Source of the DNA: Pseudomonas brassicacearum
GTDB taxonomy: Bacteria > Pseudomonadota > Gammaproteobacteria > Pseudomonadales > Pseudomonadaceae
DNA: 64,000 nucleotides
Reading direction: 5' to 3'
Assembly (NCBI RefSeq): GCF_003732265.1
Contig: NZ_MOBK01000008.1
Span: 274,727 to 338,726 of the forward strand
A program made the translations under genes and the position numbers. How positions within the stretch are numbered: position 1 is the stretch's first letter; each line of letters starts with the position of its first letter. Positions 33,613-43,196 of this stretch are shown in pieces. The notes under the pieces are model-generated. The model was given only the letters and a program-made list of their open reading frames with translations. It did no database searches and was not told the DNA's origin.

Positions 33613-34830
33613 TCAGGCCTTTTTGGTTCTTGGCAGGAAGATCGCCAGCACACCCAACAACGGCAGGAACGAGCACAGGAAGTACACGTATTCAATGCCG
33701 TGTACATCCGCCAGATGCCCCAGCAACGCCGCACCAATCCCGCCAAAACCAAACATCAAGCCGAAGAACACCCCGGCAATCATCCCGACATTACCCGGCA
33801 CCAATTCCTGCGCGTACACCACAATCGCAGAAAACGCCGAAGCGAGGATGAAGCCGATGATCACACTCAGGACGCTGGTCCAGAACAGGTCGACATGCGG
33901 CAGCAGCAACGTGAACGGCGCGACACCGAGGATCGAGAACCAGATCACCGCCTTACGCCCGATCTTGTCGCCGATCGGCCCACCGAAGAACGTCCCCGCC
34001 GCGACCGCGCCCAGAAACAGGAACAGGTGCAGCTGCGAACTGGCCACCGACAGGTCGAACTTTTCGATCAGGTAGAACGTGAAGTAGCTGGTGAGGCTGG
34101 ACATGTAGAAGTACTTGGAGAACACCAGCAAGCCAAGTACCACCAGCGCACTGATCACCCTGCCCTTCGACAAACCGTGAGTCGCCGCCTGGCCTTGCTT
34201 GAGCTTGAACAGGTTCAAGTGATTGGCGTACCAGCGGCTGATCCGGTAGAGCACGAACAGCGCGAACACAGCGAATAGCCCGAACCAGGCCACATTGCCC
34301 TGACCATACGGGATGATGATCGCTGCGGCCAGCAACGGACCGAACGCCGACCCGGCATTACCGCCGACCTGAAAGGTCGATTGCGCCAGGCCAAATCGTC
34401 CGCCCGAGGCCAGTCGCGCCACGCGAGAGGCTTCCGGGTGAAAGGTCGACGAACCGATACCGATCAGCCCCGCCGCCAGCAGAATCAACGGAAAAGTGCC
34501 GACCATCGACATCATCACAATGCCAATCAGCGTGCACACCGTCCCGGCGGGAAGCAGCCAGGGTTTTGGATGTCTGTCGGTGTAGTAACCGACCCACGGC
34601 TGCAACAGCGAAGCGGTCAGTTGAAAGGTCAGCGTGATCAACCCGACCTGGGTAAAGGTCAGGCCATAGTTGGCCTTGAGCATCGGATAAATCGACGGCA
34701 GCACCGACTGGATCAAGTCGTTGATAAGGTGCGCCAGCGCCACTGCGCCGATGATGCGCATGACCAAAGGGCTGCTTTGTGAAGTCGCGGGTGCCGACGT
34801 CGCGCCGGTCTGAGCGTTGCTGATAGCCAT
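33613..34830 (-). CDS. MFS exporter of the fosmidomycin resistance (Fsr) type
   Basis: A 405-residue inner-membrane transporter with about 12 hydrophobic helices. The N-terminal ALAHLINDLIQSVLPSIYPML and GYYTDRHPKPW loop, and the later GSSTFHPEASRVAR, are characteristic of the Fsr group. E. coli Fsr confers fosmidomycin resistance when overproduced. The natural substrate is unknown. The gene is monocistronic, ends beside a REP pair and diverges from a chemoreceptor gene. Confidence 0.87.
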   Translation of the reverse strand: MAISNAQTGATSAPATSQSSPLVMRIIGAVALAHLINDLIQSVLPSIYPMLKANYGLTFTQVGLITLTFQLTASLLQPWVGYYTDRHPKPWLLPAGTVCTLIGIVMMSMVGTFPLILLAAGLIGIGSSTFHPEASRVARLASGGRFGLAQSTFQVGGNAGSAFGPLLAAAIIIPYGQGNVAWFGLFAVFALFVLYRISRWYANHLNLFKLKQGQAATHGLSKGRVISALVVLGLLVFSKYFYMSSLTSYFTFYLIEKFDLSVASSQLHLFLFLGAVAAGTFFGGPIGDKIGRKAVIWFSILGVAPFTLLLPHVDLFWTSVLSVIIGFILASAFSAIVVYAQELVPGNVGMIAGVFFGLMFGFGGIGAALLGHLADVHGIEYVYFLCSFLPLLGVLAIFLPRTKKA

Positions 34831-35163
34831 GAGTATTTCCGTACAGCAGATGGGTGCACGCGGGCAGGTGCGTCAATGTGCCATTTTTCGGTGCGAGAGC
34901 GCCATCCCCTTAGCCAGCTAACGAACTAATCTTTCATCGCCCGACAGGTGATAGCGCAACGCCATGGTCTGAATCTTGCCTTGTTTAACTCTTTCAACGC
35001 GGGCCTCTTACAAAGGGGACCGAGAATGGGAAGTTTCGCTACAGAGTCGGCCTACAGAGCTGGCGAGGGTGAACTTTCGAGGCCTTTTAAAAGGGCACGA
35101 GTCGCGGTCGCAACGGCCTCGACGCACGCCGATGGTGCGTGGTGTCCAGAGGAGTCATGGGGC
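34831..35163. other. 333-bp gap between the Fsr-type gene and the chemoreceptor gene
   Basis: I see no gene. The chemoreceptor frame is open upstream to 34948, but that 72-codon stretch lacks protein-like character, and a good ribosome site (AGAGGAG, 35148-35154) marks a start at 35164. A stem-loop ACGCAC...GTGCGT (35122-35140) lies just before the ribosome site and may affect translation. No recognised riboswitch motif is seen. Confidence 0.5.
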
Positions 35164-37218
35164 ATGTCGTTTTTATCACCGGGGATCGGGTTGCTGGGGC
35201 GTTTTGGCTTCGCACGCAAATTTCAGCTGTTGTTCCTGCTGTTTATCCTGCCGCTCGCCGGCAGCCTGTTGATGATTGGTCAGGATTATCGCGCCAAACT
35301 CAGCCTCATCTCCGGCGAACGTGCCGGGGTCAGGCAGCTGCTTGCCCTGGATGCTCTGGATAACCTGCTCGCCGCCCAGCGTGATCGCGCTGCTCGCTGG
35401 CGCGCCACGGAAACCAATCGCCAACCGACGCCTGCGACCCTCGCCGCGATGGGCGCGTTTGATGCGGTGCAGCCGGCCGTCGCTCAAGCCACTTCAGACC
35501 TCGGCAACGCGCTGAAAGTCGAAGGCGCCGAGGGCGAAACGCTGACCCGCTATCAAGCCCTGCAAACCGCCCTCAATGGCCTGGATTCGAAAAGCCTGAG
35601 CGGCGTCGGCTGGTGGCCGGACGGTTACGACCGTTTCACCAATGCCTTGAGCGCCCTGCAAGCCCTGCGCGAACAGATCGCCATGGACAACCGCCTGACG
35701 CTCGCACCGTGGCTGGAAACTTACTTGCTGACGCAGATTTCCACCCAGCACGCGCCAGACCTGATTGAACGCGTCGGTCGCCTCGCCGCCGTCGGCCAAG
35801 CGTCCGTGGTGTCGGGCCAGTTCACCCTGCAAAGCCGCCTGCAACTGCGCGACCTGCGCAGCCGTATCGGCGATGCCCGGGAGCAACTGGTGAAAACCGC
35901 CACACTCCTGGAAGCGCGCCTACCCAGTGCATTGCAAAGCTGGGCCGGGCAATACCATGACAACCTGAAACACCTCGACGCGAGCCTGAAGGTGCTGGAT
36001 GACGGCGTGTTCGGCGGCAGCATCAGCCTCAAGCCGGAAGAATTCGAACGCAACCTCGACGCCCTGCTCACGGACCTTGCGGCCCTGCGCCAGCAATCGT
36101 TGACGTCGCTGGATCAGCGTCTGGATTACTACCACGACTCGGCGATTCGCCAATTCATGCTGGTGGCGACAATCTTTGGTTGCCTCCTGCTGGCCGCGCT
36201 GTACCTGTTCATCTGCCTGCAAGCCTCGATCCGCCGCAGCGCCAGCGGCATTACGCTGCTGGCCGAAGCCCTGCGTGACGGCAATCTGAGCCTGCAAGCC
36301 CCCGTGCAGGGCCGTGACGAACTGGCGGCCATCAGCACCGCCCTGAACGTCGCCGTGGTGCAGTTGCGCAACAGCTTGCAGGGGGTCGATCACGAAACCT
36401 TGCAGGTGAGCAACGCGGTGCGCACGCTCAACCATCACTCCAGCGGCGCCCTCGGCGAAGTCGAAGCGCAACAGTTGCAAATCAGCCAGATCGCCGCGGC
36501 GGCCACGCAACTGGCGGCGACCTCTCAAGGGGTCGCCCAGAGTTGCGAGCAGGCCTCAGGCAGCGCTCAGCACACCCAACGCATTGCCGCCGACAGCAGC
36601 CGAGACAGTCAGCGCACCACGGCGAGCATTCAGCAACTGAATCAGCGCTTGAACGACACGGCTGCGGCGCTGGGCCGGGTCAGTGAGCAAGGGCAACAGA
36701 TTCAGTTGGTGGTCGACACCATTCGCGGAGTCGCCGAGCAAACCAACCTGTTGGCGCTCAACGCGGCTATCGAGGCCGCTCGTGCCGGTGAACAAGGTCG
36801 CGGGTTTGCCGTGGTGGCTGACGAGGTGCGCAGTCTGTCGCAACGCACCCAGTCGTCTACCGCGCAAATTGCCGGCACGGTCGACAGCCTGCGCAACACC
36901 GTGAACGAAGCGGTCAGCCTGATGGAAGCGGCCTGTAGCCAGGCACAAAGTGATGCCCAATCCGTCACCGGCCTGGGCGAACGCCTGGGGGAAATTGCCC
37001 TCGCGGTGCAAGGCGTGACCGACACCCTGGCGCACATCGCGACCGCCGTGGAAGAACAGGCCAGTACCGCCGATGAAGTCAGCGGCAACATTCAGCAAGT
37101 CGATCAGGCGGCGGTCAGGTTGCTGGAAGGCGCGCGGGCAGTGAACCTGGCGGCGGACACCTTGAGCCAGGGCAGCAAGGCCCTGAGCGCGAATACCGGG
37201 AGATTTCAACTCAGTTGA
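35164..37218 (+). CDS. methyl-accepting chemotaxis protein (membrane receptor)
   Basis: A 684-residue chemoreceptor. The first membrane helix is about residues 18-38, and a roughly 290-residue, mostly helical, periplasmic ligand domain follows. The second membrane helix is about 331-352 (FMLVATIFGCLLLAALYLFI), then come a HAMP linker and the cytoplasmic signalling hairpin with GVAEQTNLLALNAAIEAARA. The length of the sensor domain suggests a large helical bundle, but I cannot assign a ligand. The extreme C-terminus lacks a CheR-binding pentapeptide. It is a single gene. Confidence 0.9.
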   Translation: MSFLSPGIGLLGRFGFARKFQLLFLLFILPLAGSLLMIGQDYRAKLSLISGERAGVRQLLALDALDNLLAAQRDRAARWRATETNRQPTPATLAAMGAFDAVQPAVAQATSDLGNALKVEGAEGETLTRYQALQTALNGLDSKSLSGVGWWPDGYDRFTNALSALQALREQIAMDNRLTLAPWLETYLLTQISTQHAPDLIERVGRLAAVGQASVVSGQFTLQSRLQLRDLRSRIGDAREQLVKTATLLEARLPSALQSWAGQYHDNLKHLDASLKVLDDGVFGGSISLKPEEFERNLDALLTDLAALRQQSLTSLDQRLDYYHDSAIRQFMLVATIFGCLLLAALYLFICLQASIRRSASGITLLAEALRDGNLSLQAPVQGRDELAAISTALNVAVVQLRNSLQGVDHETLQVSNAVRTLNHHSSGALGEVEAQQLQISQIAAAATQLAATSQGVAQSCEQASGSAQHTQRIAADSSRDSQRTTASIQQLNQRLNDTAAALGRVSEQGQQIQLVVDTIRGVAEQTNLLALNAAIEAARAGEQGRGFAVVADEVRSLSQRTQSSTAQIAGTVDSLRNTVNEAVSLMEAACSQAQSDAQSVTGLGERLGEIALAVQGVTDTLAHIATAVEEQASTADEVSGNIQQVDQAAVRLLEGARAVNLAADTLSQGSKALSANTGRFQLS

Positions 37219-37334
37219 CGCCCTCCTCCGGCCCGTTTTTTCGGGTCAGGAGGATAAGCAGTTGAAAGCGTAGAGAAATATTTTATATTTACGCTTGACA
37301 CATCATCGTTCCAAGCCAATAATGCGCGCCACTT

Positions 37335-37411
37335 GGCTACATAGCTCAGTTGGTTAGAGCATAGCATTCATAATGCTGGGGTCCGGGGTTCAAGTCCCTG
37401 TGTAGCCACCA
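37335..37411 (+). tRNA. tRNA-Met (elongator, anticodon CAT)
   Basis: A 77-base cloverleaf with encoded CCA. The acceptor stem GGCTACA/TGTAGCC, the anticodon loop TTCATAA (CAT) and the T arm GGTTCAAGTCC are visible. The acceptor starts with a paired G1, which fits an elongator rather than an initiator tRNA. Confidence 0.96.
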
Positions 37412-37417
37412 AGTACT

Positions 37418-37452
37418 AAAAACGGCTTACCGAAAGGTAGGCCGTTTTTTTA
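37418..37452 (+). terminator. rho-independent terminator after tRNA-Met
   Basis: AAAACGGCTTACC-GAAA-GGTAGGCCGTTTTTTT forms a stem with a GAAA tetraloop and one mismatch, seven bases after the tRNA. It could also terminate the leftward gene at 37501. Confidence 0.88.
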
Positions 37453-37500
37453 TGCCTCGAGAAAAGTACCCTGAACCCCATGGGTCCAGGGTGATCCGCC

Positions 37501-38610
37501 TCAGGTGCGAATCGTCGGTAATGCCGAGAGCGCCCGCTCCCAAATCTGCCACGTCCGCAACCACACCATGGCCTGCCAGTCGCTGTCGGCCGGATAGAAC
37601 TGCTCCAGCAAATTCAGCTTGATCCCGCGCGCCAGCACCCCCGTCAGATCGCCATGCAGATGCAGCCAGTGGTCGTCGCGCAAATGACGATGCACGTCCG
37701 CCCCCGGGTACGTCCCGCACTCAATCACAAAGGGCATCAACCGAACCTGCGGCAACGCATCGATCAACGCCTGCGAGGTGTAACCAGTCGCCGTTGCTGC
37801 CACACCGGTTTCGCTTAATGTGTCGGCGCCGGTCAGCAGCGTGTACAGCCACGGGCCGTAAATGGCCTGGGCATCGTGCAGCGCCGGATAAGCCGCCTCA
37901 GTGATGGTCAGCAGCATCGGATGACCGTATTCGCCGGCCCCCGTGTGCAAATCAAAACACATGGCCACGTCGGCATGGGCGATGTGCTTTTGCAGGATGG
38001 TGTGCAATGTACGGTTCGACCAACTTGGCGCCCGCCCACCGTAAAACAGACCGTCGGGGTGACTGTGCTGGCCGCCCTCGACAATCGACATCACCGCCGG
38101 CCAGCCATGTTGGCGGATCTGCGCGTCGAGCAAGGCATCGGCGCGATCACGCTCAGGACCTTGCAGCTCGGTGCAGGCGTAGATGTCATGCAGCGTTGCG
38201 TAAGCCTGATTGTCCGGCAACGGCCGTTCGAAATTCAGGTGATTGCGGTTCAGGTCGATGTTGTCTTCGTTGACCCGCCGTAGCCACGCGGTGCCCCAGG
38301 GATTGATCAGGTGAATGAACACCACGGCCACATCCGCCGGCAGTGAGCGCTTGCCCAACTCCTGCATCCATTTGATCTGGCAACCCGAACCATAGAAGCC
38401 TTCGACGCCATGGGTGCCGCTCAGCGCGATCAGCAACCGCTTGGCGCCGGGATCGCCCAGCACTGCCACATCGGTACTCAAGGGCTCGCCGAAAGGCCCT
38501 TTCAGCGGATGCGGGTATTGGGTCAGCGTCGCACCGGCCTCGGTGGCGGCCGCGAGGAACAGCTCTCGCTGATGACGGTAACTGGGCTGGGTGGGAAACT
38601 CGGTCTGCAT
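37501..38610 (-). CDS. DUF2817 protein (M14-like metallopeptidase fold)
   Basis: A 369-residue cytosolic protein of DUF2817. LIALSGTHGVEGFYGSG (residues 60-76) supplies a His67-x-x-Glu70 zinc pair, and DLNRNHLNFE and CFDLHTGAGEYGHP supply the Asn-Arg and later His expected of a carboxypeptidase-like active site. Members resemble succinylglutamate desuccinylase and M14 peptidases, but no substrate is known. It has no signal peptide. It is divergent from the gamma-glutamyltransferase gene, which may hint at shared peptide or amide metabolism. Confidence 0.85.
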   Translation of the reverse strand: MQTEFPTQPSYRHQRELFLAAATEAGATLTQYPHPLKGPFGEPLSTDVAVLGDPGAKRLLIALSGTHGVEGFYGSGCQIKWMQELGKRSLPADVAVVFIHLINPWGTAWLRRVNEDNIDLNRNHLNFERPLPDNQAYATLHDIYACTELQGPERDRADALLDAQIRQHGWPAVMSIVEGGQHSHPDGLFYGGRAPSWSNRTLHTILQKHIAHADVAMCFDLHTGAGEYGHPMLLTITEAAYPALHDAQAIYGPWLYTLLTGADTLSETGVAATATGYTSQALIDALPQVRLMPFVIECGTYPGADVHRHLRDDHWLHLHGDLTGVLARGIKLNLLEQFYPADSDWQAMVWLRTWQIWERALSALPTIRT

Positions 38611-38775
38611 GTCTGCCTCTTGTTGATCTTCTGGCTCGTCTGATGCCCTCGACCCTACAGAAAATCCGTCGGCTCATGAAGGACAAAAGCAGCTTTACTG
38701 TTGGCCCTGGTTTGCGCCATGCCGAGTCGGCCGATAAAGTCCCGGTAACTTTTCCCACGGACGGAGTGCCCCAAC

Positions 38776-40599
38776 GTGTTCCCAGCCTTCCACTTAAGCC
38801 GCTCAGCCCTGTCGCTGATCGTCGCGACGCTGACCCTCACCGCCTGCAACGCGCCACCGACCTCGACGTTGCCTGTGGCACCCGAAAGCGCTTCGGGCTA
38901 TCGCACCGACCTGCAAACCCGGCACGCCTCCAGACACATGGCGGCAGCGGCCAACCCGCTGGCGGCCGAAGCCGGCCGGGAGATGCTGCGTCAGGGCGGC
39001 TCGGCGATTGATGCCGCCATCGCGATGCAAGCGGTGCTGACGCTGGTCGAGCCGCAATCCTCCGGCATTGGCGGCGGTGCTTTGATCGTGCTCTGGGATG
39101 GCAAGGCGGTGCGCACCTTTGACGGTCGCGAAACCGCGCCAGCCGGTGCCACGGAGAAGCTTTTCCTACAGGCCGACGGTAAACCGATGGCGTTCACCCC
39201 GGCGCAGATTGGCGGGCGTTCGGTGGGGACGCCGGGCGTGTTGCGAGCGCTTGAACTGGCCCATCGCAAACACGGCCGCCTGCCGTGGGCGAAGCTGTTC
39301 GAACCGGCCATCAAACTCGCGGAGCAAGGCTTCGCCATCTCTCCGCGCCTTCATCTGTTGATCGCCTCGGATTCGTCCATGCGCAGCTCGCCGGACATGG
39401 TCGCCTACTTCCTGAATGCGGACGGCAGCCCGAAAGCCGCTGGCACGTTGTTGAAGAATCCGGCACTGGCCGCTGTGTTGATACGCATCGCCAAAGAAGG
39501 GCCTGATGCGTTGTACAAAGGCGCCATCGCGCAAGAGATCGTCACCAAGGTTCAGGGCCATGCCAACCCCGGCAGCTTGTCCCTGAACGATCTGCAAGGC
39601 TATCAGGCCAAGGAACGCGCGCCGCTGTGCACCGATTACAAACGCTGGCAGGTGTGCGGCATGCCGCCGCCATCATCGGGCGGAATCGCCGTGGCGCAGA
39701 TCCTCGGCACCTTGCAGGCCCTGGAAACCCGCGACCCGCGCTTCGCCCTCGCGCCGCTGAAACCGCTCAAGACCCAAAAACCCGCAGGCACCGAGCCCGC
39801 CCCGCAAGCCGTGCACCTGATCGCCGAAGCCGAACGCCTGGCTTATGCCGACCGCGCGCAGTACGTGGCCGACGCCGACTTCGTGCCCGTGCCGGTCAAA
39901 GGGCTGGTAGACCCGGCCTATCTGGCCAGCCGCGCTGCTTTGATCGGTGATCGCAGCATGGGCGTAGCCAAACCCGGCACCCCGCCGGGCATTCAGGTTG
40001 CCTACGCGCCGGACCGTTCGCCACTGCGTATCTCTACCTCTCAAGTGGTGGCGGTGGATGACCAAGGCGGGGCCGTGTCGATGACCACCACCATTGAGTC
40101 CGCCTTCGGCTCGCACGTGATGGTCCAGGGCTTCCTGCTCAATAACGAGATGACCGACTTTTCGTTCATCCCCGAAGAAAACGGGCAAAAAGTCGCCAAC
40201 CGCGTCGAGCCCGGCAAGCGCCCACGCTCGTCCATGGCGCCGACCCTGATCTTCGACCGCCAGAGCGGCGAATTCCTCGCCACCCTCGGCTCCCCCGGCG
40301 GCTCGCAAATTATCGAGTACGTAGCCAAATCCACCATCGGCCTGCTCGACTGGAACCTCGACCCACAAACCGCCATCAACCTGCCCAACTTCGGCAGCCG
40401 CAACGGCCCGACTGAGCTGGAACAGGGCCAGTTCAGCGCGGAACTGATCCAGGCGTTGAAGGACAAGGGACACAGCGTCAGCGAAATCGACATGACCAGC
40501 GGCACCCAGGCGATTGTTCGGGTAAAGGATGCGCAAGGGAATGCGTCATTGGCCGGAGGGGCCGATCCTCGGCGTGAGGGGAAAGCGTTGGGGGATTGA
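38776..40599 (+). CDS. ggt: gamma-glutamyltransferase, predicted lipoprotein
   Basis: A 607-residue Ntn hydrolase that cleaves gamma-glutamyl bonds such as in glutathione. The signal ends in a lipobox LTAC (Cys24), so it should be anchored in the outer membrane facing the periplasm. The precursor would cut itself before the nucleophile Thr421. The usual TTHxS/TSHxS context reads TSQVVAV here, so the His after the nucleophile is replaced by Gln. GSPGGSQIIEYV and the oxyanion-forming Gly pair are conserved. It is followed by a terminator shared with ddl. Confidence 0.9.
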   Translation: MFPAFHLSRSALSLIVATLTLTACNAPPTSTLPVAPESASGYRTDLQTRHASRHMAAAANPLAAEAGREMLRQGGSAIDAAIAMQAVLTLVEPQSSGIGGGALIVLWDGKAVRTFDGRETAPAGATEKLFLQADGKPMAFTPAQIGGRSVGTPGVLRALELAHRKHGRLPWAKLFEPAIKLAEQGFAISPRLHLLIASDSSMRSSPDMVAYFLNADGSPKAAGTLLKNPALAAVLIRIAKEGPDALYKGAIAQEIVTKVQGHANPGSLSLNDLQGYQAKERAPLCTDYKRWQVCGMPPPSSGGIAVAQILGTLQALETRDPRFALAPLKPLKTQKPAGTEPAPQAVHLIAEAERLAYADRAQYVADADFVPVPVKGLVDPAYLASRAALIGDRSMGVAKPGTPPGIQVAYAPDRSPLRISTSQVVAVDDQGGAVSMTTTIESAFGSHVMVQGFLLNNEMTDFSFIPEENGQKVANRVEPGKRPRSSMAPTLIFDRQSGEFLATLGSPGGSQIIEYVAKSTIGLLDWNLDPQTAINLPNFGSRNGPTELEQGQFSAELIQALKDKGHSVSEIDMTSGTQAIVRVKDAQGNASLAGGADPRREGKALGD

Positions 40600-40615
40600 T
40601 TCGTACCCGGGAATG

Positions 40616-40647
40616 AAAAAGGGCTTACCGGGAGGTAGGCCCTTTTC
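40616..40647. terminator. bidirectional terminator between ggt and ddl
   Basis: AAAAAGGGCTTACC-GGGA-GGTAGGCCCTTTT forms a stem with a mismatch and flanking A and T runs, lying between two convergent genes. Confidence 0.82.
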
Positions 40648-40680
40648 GGTCCCGGATGTCACCACACGCAAACATGCCGC

Positions 40681-41775
40681 TTAGCGCGAGATCTTCAACC
40701 CCTGTCGCGTCTTGTGCTTGTCCAGGGCCAGATCGATCAAGCGGCTGACCAGTTCGCTGTAGGTCATGCCGGTGGCCTGCCAGAGTTTGGGGTACATGCT
40801 GATCCGGGTGAAACCGGGCAGCGAGTTGATCTCATTGATCAGCACTTCGCCGCTGTCGGTGAGAAACACATCGACCCGCGCCAGCCCGGAGCAGCCGAGC
40901 ACCTGGAACGCCTCGACGGCCAGTGCCCGGATGCGTTCGCTGGCCTCGACACTGATGTTAGCCGGGACCACCACCTGCGCCGCTTGGGCGTCGATGTATT
41001 TGCTGTCGTAGGAATAGAAACCGCCACTCACGACGATTTCGCCACAACCACTGGCGATGGCGTCTTCGTTGCCGAGCACCGCGCATTCGATCTCACGGCC
41101 ACTGACGGCGGATTCGATCAGCACTTTTTCGTCGAAACCCAGGGCCAGTTCCACGGCCGCCAGATACTCGACTTCGTCATTGACCTTGCTCACGCCCACG
41201 GATGAGCCCTGGTTCGCCGGTTTGACGAACAGCGGCAGGCCGAGTTTGCCCTGCACCTCTGCGAACCCGGTACGCGCTGCCGTGGCGCGGTTCAAGGTCA
41301 CGAACGGCGTGACCGCCAACCCGGCGTCGCGCAGCAGGCGTTTGCTGATGTCCTTGTCCATGCACACCGCCGAACCGAGCACGTCGGAGCCGACAAAGGG
41401 CAGGTCGGCCATGCGCAACAGGCCTTGCAGGCAACCGTCTTCACCCAGGGTGCCGTGGACAATCGGGAAGATCACATCGACGTGCCCGAGCAAGTCCTGA
41501 CCGGAGGTTTCCACCAATTGCTGACTGACTTTGCCCGGCACCACGGCCAGTTCACGGTTGGACTGGTTGAGGGCGATCAGGGCTGGATTTTCCTGATTGA
41601 GCAGGAAGTTCGAAGGGTCGTTGAGGTGCCAGTGACCCTGTTTGTCAATGCCGATCAGCACCGGCTCGAAGCGCGAGCGATCCAGCGCATCGACAATGTT
41701 CTTCGCCGATTGCAGCGACACTTCGTGCTCCGCCGAACGACCACCAAAAACAATCCCTACCCGCAGTTTGCTCAT
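40681..41775 (-). CDS. ddlA: D-alanine--D-alanine ligase
   Basis: A 364-residue ATP-grasp ligase for the D-Ala-D-Ala end of peptidoglycan precursors. GIVFGGRSAEHEVSLQSA (N-terminus), FPIVHGTLGEDGCLQG, VKPANQGSSVGVSKV and LINEINSLPGFTRISMYP are the family signatures. The length and isolated position away from the dcw cluster point to the DdlA type rather than ddlB. It is a single gene, divergent from an AraC regulator. Confidence 0.95.
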   Translation of the reverse strand: MSKLRVGIVFGGRSAEHEVSLQSAKNIVDALDRSRFEPVLIGIDKQGHWHLNDPSNFLLNQENPALIALNQSNRELAVVPGKVSQQLVETSGQDLLGHVDVIFPIVHGTLGEDGCLQGLLRMADLPFVGSDVLGSAVCMDKDISKRLLRDAGLAVTPFVTLNRATAARTGFAEVQGKLGLPLFVKPANQGSSVGVSKVNDEVEYLAAVELALGFDEKVLIESAVSGREIECAVLGNEDAIASGCGEIVVSGGFYSYDSKYIDAQAAQVVVPANISVEASERIRALAVEAFQVLGCSGLARVDVFLTDSGEVLINEINSLPGFTRISMYPKLWQATGMTYSELVSRLIDLALDKHKTRQGLKISR

Positions 41776-41934
41776 TCAAAACACCTCAACGATTGGCCAC
41801 GCGCCGAACAGCAGAGAGAACCTTGCAACATTCGCCCACGGTTTTCCACCCGTCCAAAGGGTTTAATCGGCGAGCAGACAGCCAGTCGATCACTGGGGTA
41901 ACGTGTTCTTCATCGCGTTCAAGACACCTACACC

Positions 41935-42747
41935 ATGGCCAAGCAAACGCCTCCCATCGACTGGTTCCACCGCGCGCCCGACGTGGGCGGCCTGCAGCGT
42001 TTCGAAGCGTTTTTTGCGGGTCACGGCTACGACCTTCATCGTCACGACACCTACGCCATCGGTCGAACCCTGGCCGGCGTGCAGAGTTTTCAGTACCGCG
42101 GCGGATGGCGCCACAGCCTGCCGGGCGGGACCCTGGTGTTGCACCCGGACGAAGTCCACGATGGCGAGGCCGGCACCGAGGTCGGGTTCAAATACCGGAT
42201 GATGTACATCGAACCGGCGCTGATCCAGCAGATGCTCGGCGGGCAGCCACTGCCGTTCATCAAGACCGGACTGTCGACCGACCCTCGCCTGTTCGCCGCC
42301 ACCGACGTGCTGTTGCGCAGCCTGGATTGCCCCCTCGATCCTTTGGAGGAGCAGGACGCGCTGTACGATCTGGCGCAGGCCTTGAGCAGCGTTTCGGGAA
42401 CAACTTCCGCCCGCCACCAGAGCTTCGACTACGTGGCTGCGGAGCGCGCGCGGGAGTTCATTCACTGTGCGCTGGATCGCACCGTGACGCTGGATGAGCT
42501 GGCGCACCACAGCGGTCGTGATCGCTGGAGCCTGTCACGGGACTTTCGCCTGTTGTTCGGCACCAGCCCTTATCGATACCTGACCATGCGGCGCCTGGAC
42601 CTGGTGCGCTCGCTGCTGATCCAGGGCCAGTCGCTGGTCAGCGCCGCGTTGATTGCCGGCTTCACCGATCAGAGCCACATGACCCGGCAGTTCAGCAAAA
42701 CCTACGGTCTGTCGCCGGCCCGCTGGATGAAAATGCACCGTCGCTGA
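41935..42747 (+). CDS. AraC-family transcriptional regulator
   Basis: A 270-residue regulator. The N-terminal half is a cupin-like AraC sensor domain (YDLHRHDTYAIGRT, PGGTLVLHPDEVHDG). The C-terminal 100 residues hold two helix-turn-helix units (LDELAHHSGRDRWSLSRDFRLLFG and AALIAGFTDQSHMTRQFSKTYGLSP). It should sense a small molecule and control nearby genes, most likely the cupin gene that follows 76 bases downstream. The target and ligand are unknown. Confidence 0.9.
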   Translation: MAKQTPPIDWFHRAPDVGGLQRFEAFFAGHGYDLHRHDTYAIGRTLAGVQSFQYRGGWRHSLPGGTLVLHPDEVHDGEAGTEVGFKYRMMYIEPALIQQMLGGQPLPFIKTGLSTDPRLFAATDVLLRSLDCPLDPLEEQDALYDLAQALSSVSGTTSARHQSFDYVAAERAREFIHCALDRTVTLDELAHHSGRDRWSLSRDFRLLFGTSPYRYLTMRRLDLVRSLLIQGQSLVSAALIAGFTDQSHMTRQFSKTYGLSPARWMKMHRR

Positions 42748-42823
42748 GCCACGCACAATCGTACAAGAAGCAGACCTGAGTGCTGGTTATCGTGGGTTCA
42801 CGATCAACCACGGGAGACGCTTC

Positions 42824-43192
42824 ATGTCCGCTTACAAAAGCCTGAACTTCGCTGAAAAAATCGCCCGTATCGATGTGCACTGGGCGCCCCGAGTCATCGC
42901 CGAAATGAACGACTACCAGTTCAAGGTGGTGAAGTTGCTCGGGGATTTCATCTGGCATGACCATATTGAAACCGACGAAACCTTCATCGTGCTCGAAGGC
43001 CAGCTACGCCTCGATTTTCGTGACGGTTTCGTGTTGGTCAACGCCGGTGAAATGTATGTGGTGCCCAAAGGGGTCGAGCACAAACCGTCCGCCGAGCAGG
43101 AGGTGAAACTGCTGCTGATCGAACCCAAGGGCGTATTGAACACCGGCAGTGAAGGCGGTGAACGCACGGCGGTCAATGACGTGTGGGTGTGA
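42824..43192 (+). CDS. small cupin protein
   Basis: A 122-residue single cupin. The metal site is visible as HDHIETDETFIVLEG (His45, His47, Glu52) and EHKPS near residue 87. Related proteins act as dioxygenases, isomerases or binding proteins, and none can be chosen. It follows the AraC regulator on the same strand and has its own ribosome site (GGGAGA). It ends five bases before the convergent flavin reductase-like gene. Confidence 0.85.
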   Translation: MSAYKSLNFAEKIARIDVHWAPRVIAEMNDYQFKVVKLLGDFIWHDHIETDETFIVLEGQLRLDFRDGFVLVNAGEMYVVPKGVEHKPSAEQEVKLLLIEPKGVLNTGSEGGERTAVNDVWV

Positions 43193-43196
43193 GGTG

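Noticed and set aside
34948..35163. A 72-residue N-terminal extension of the chemoreceptor, or a separate leader peptide
   Set aside because: The stretch has no conserved or signal-like features, and the ribosome site AGAGGAG fits the ATG at 35164.
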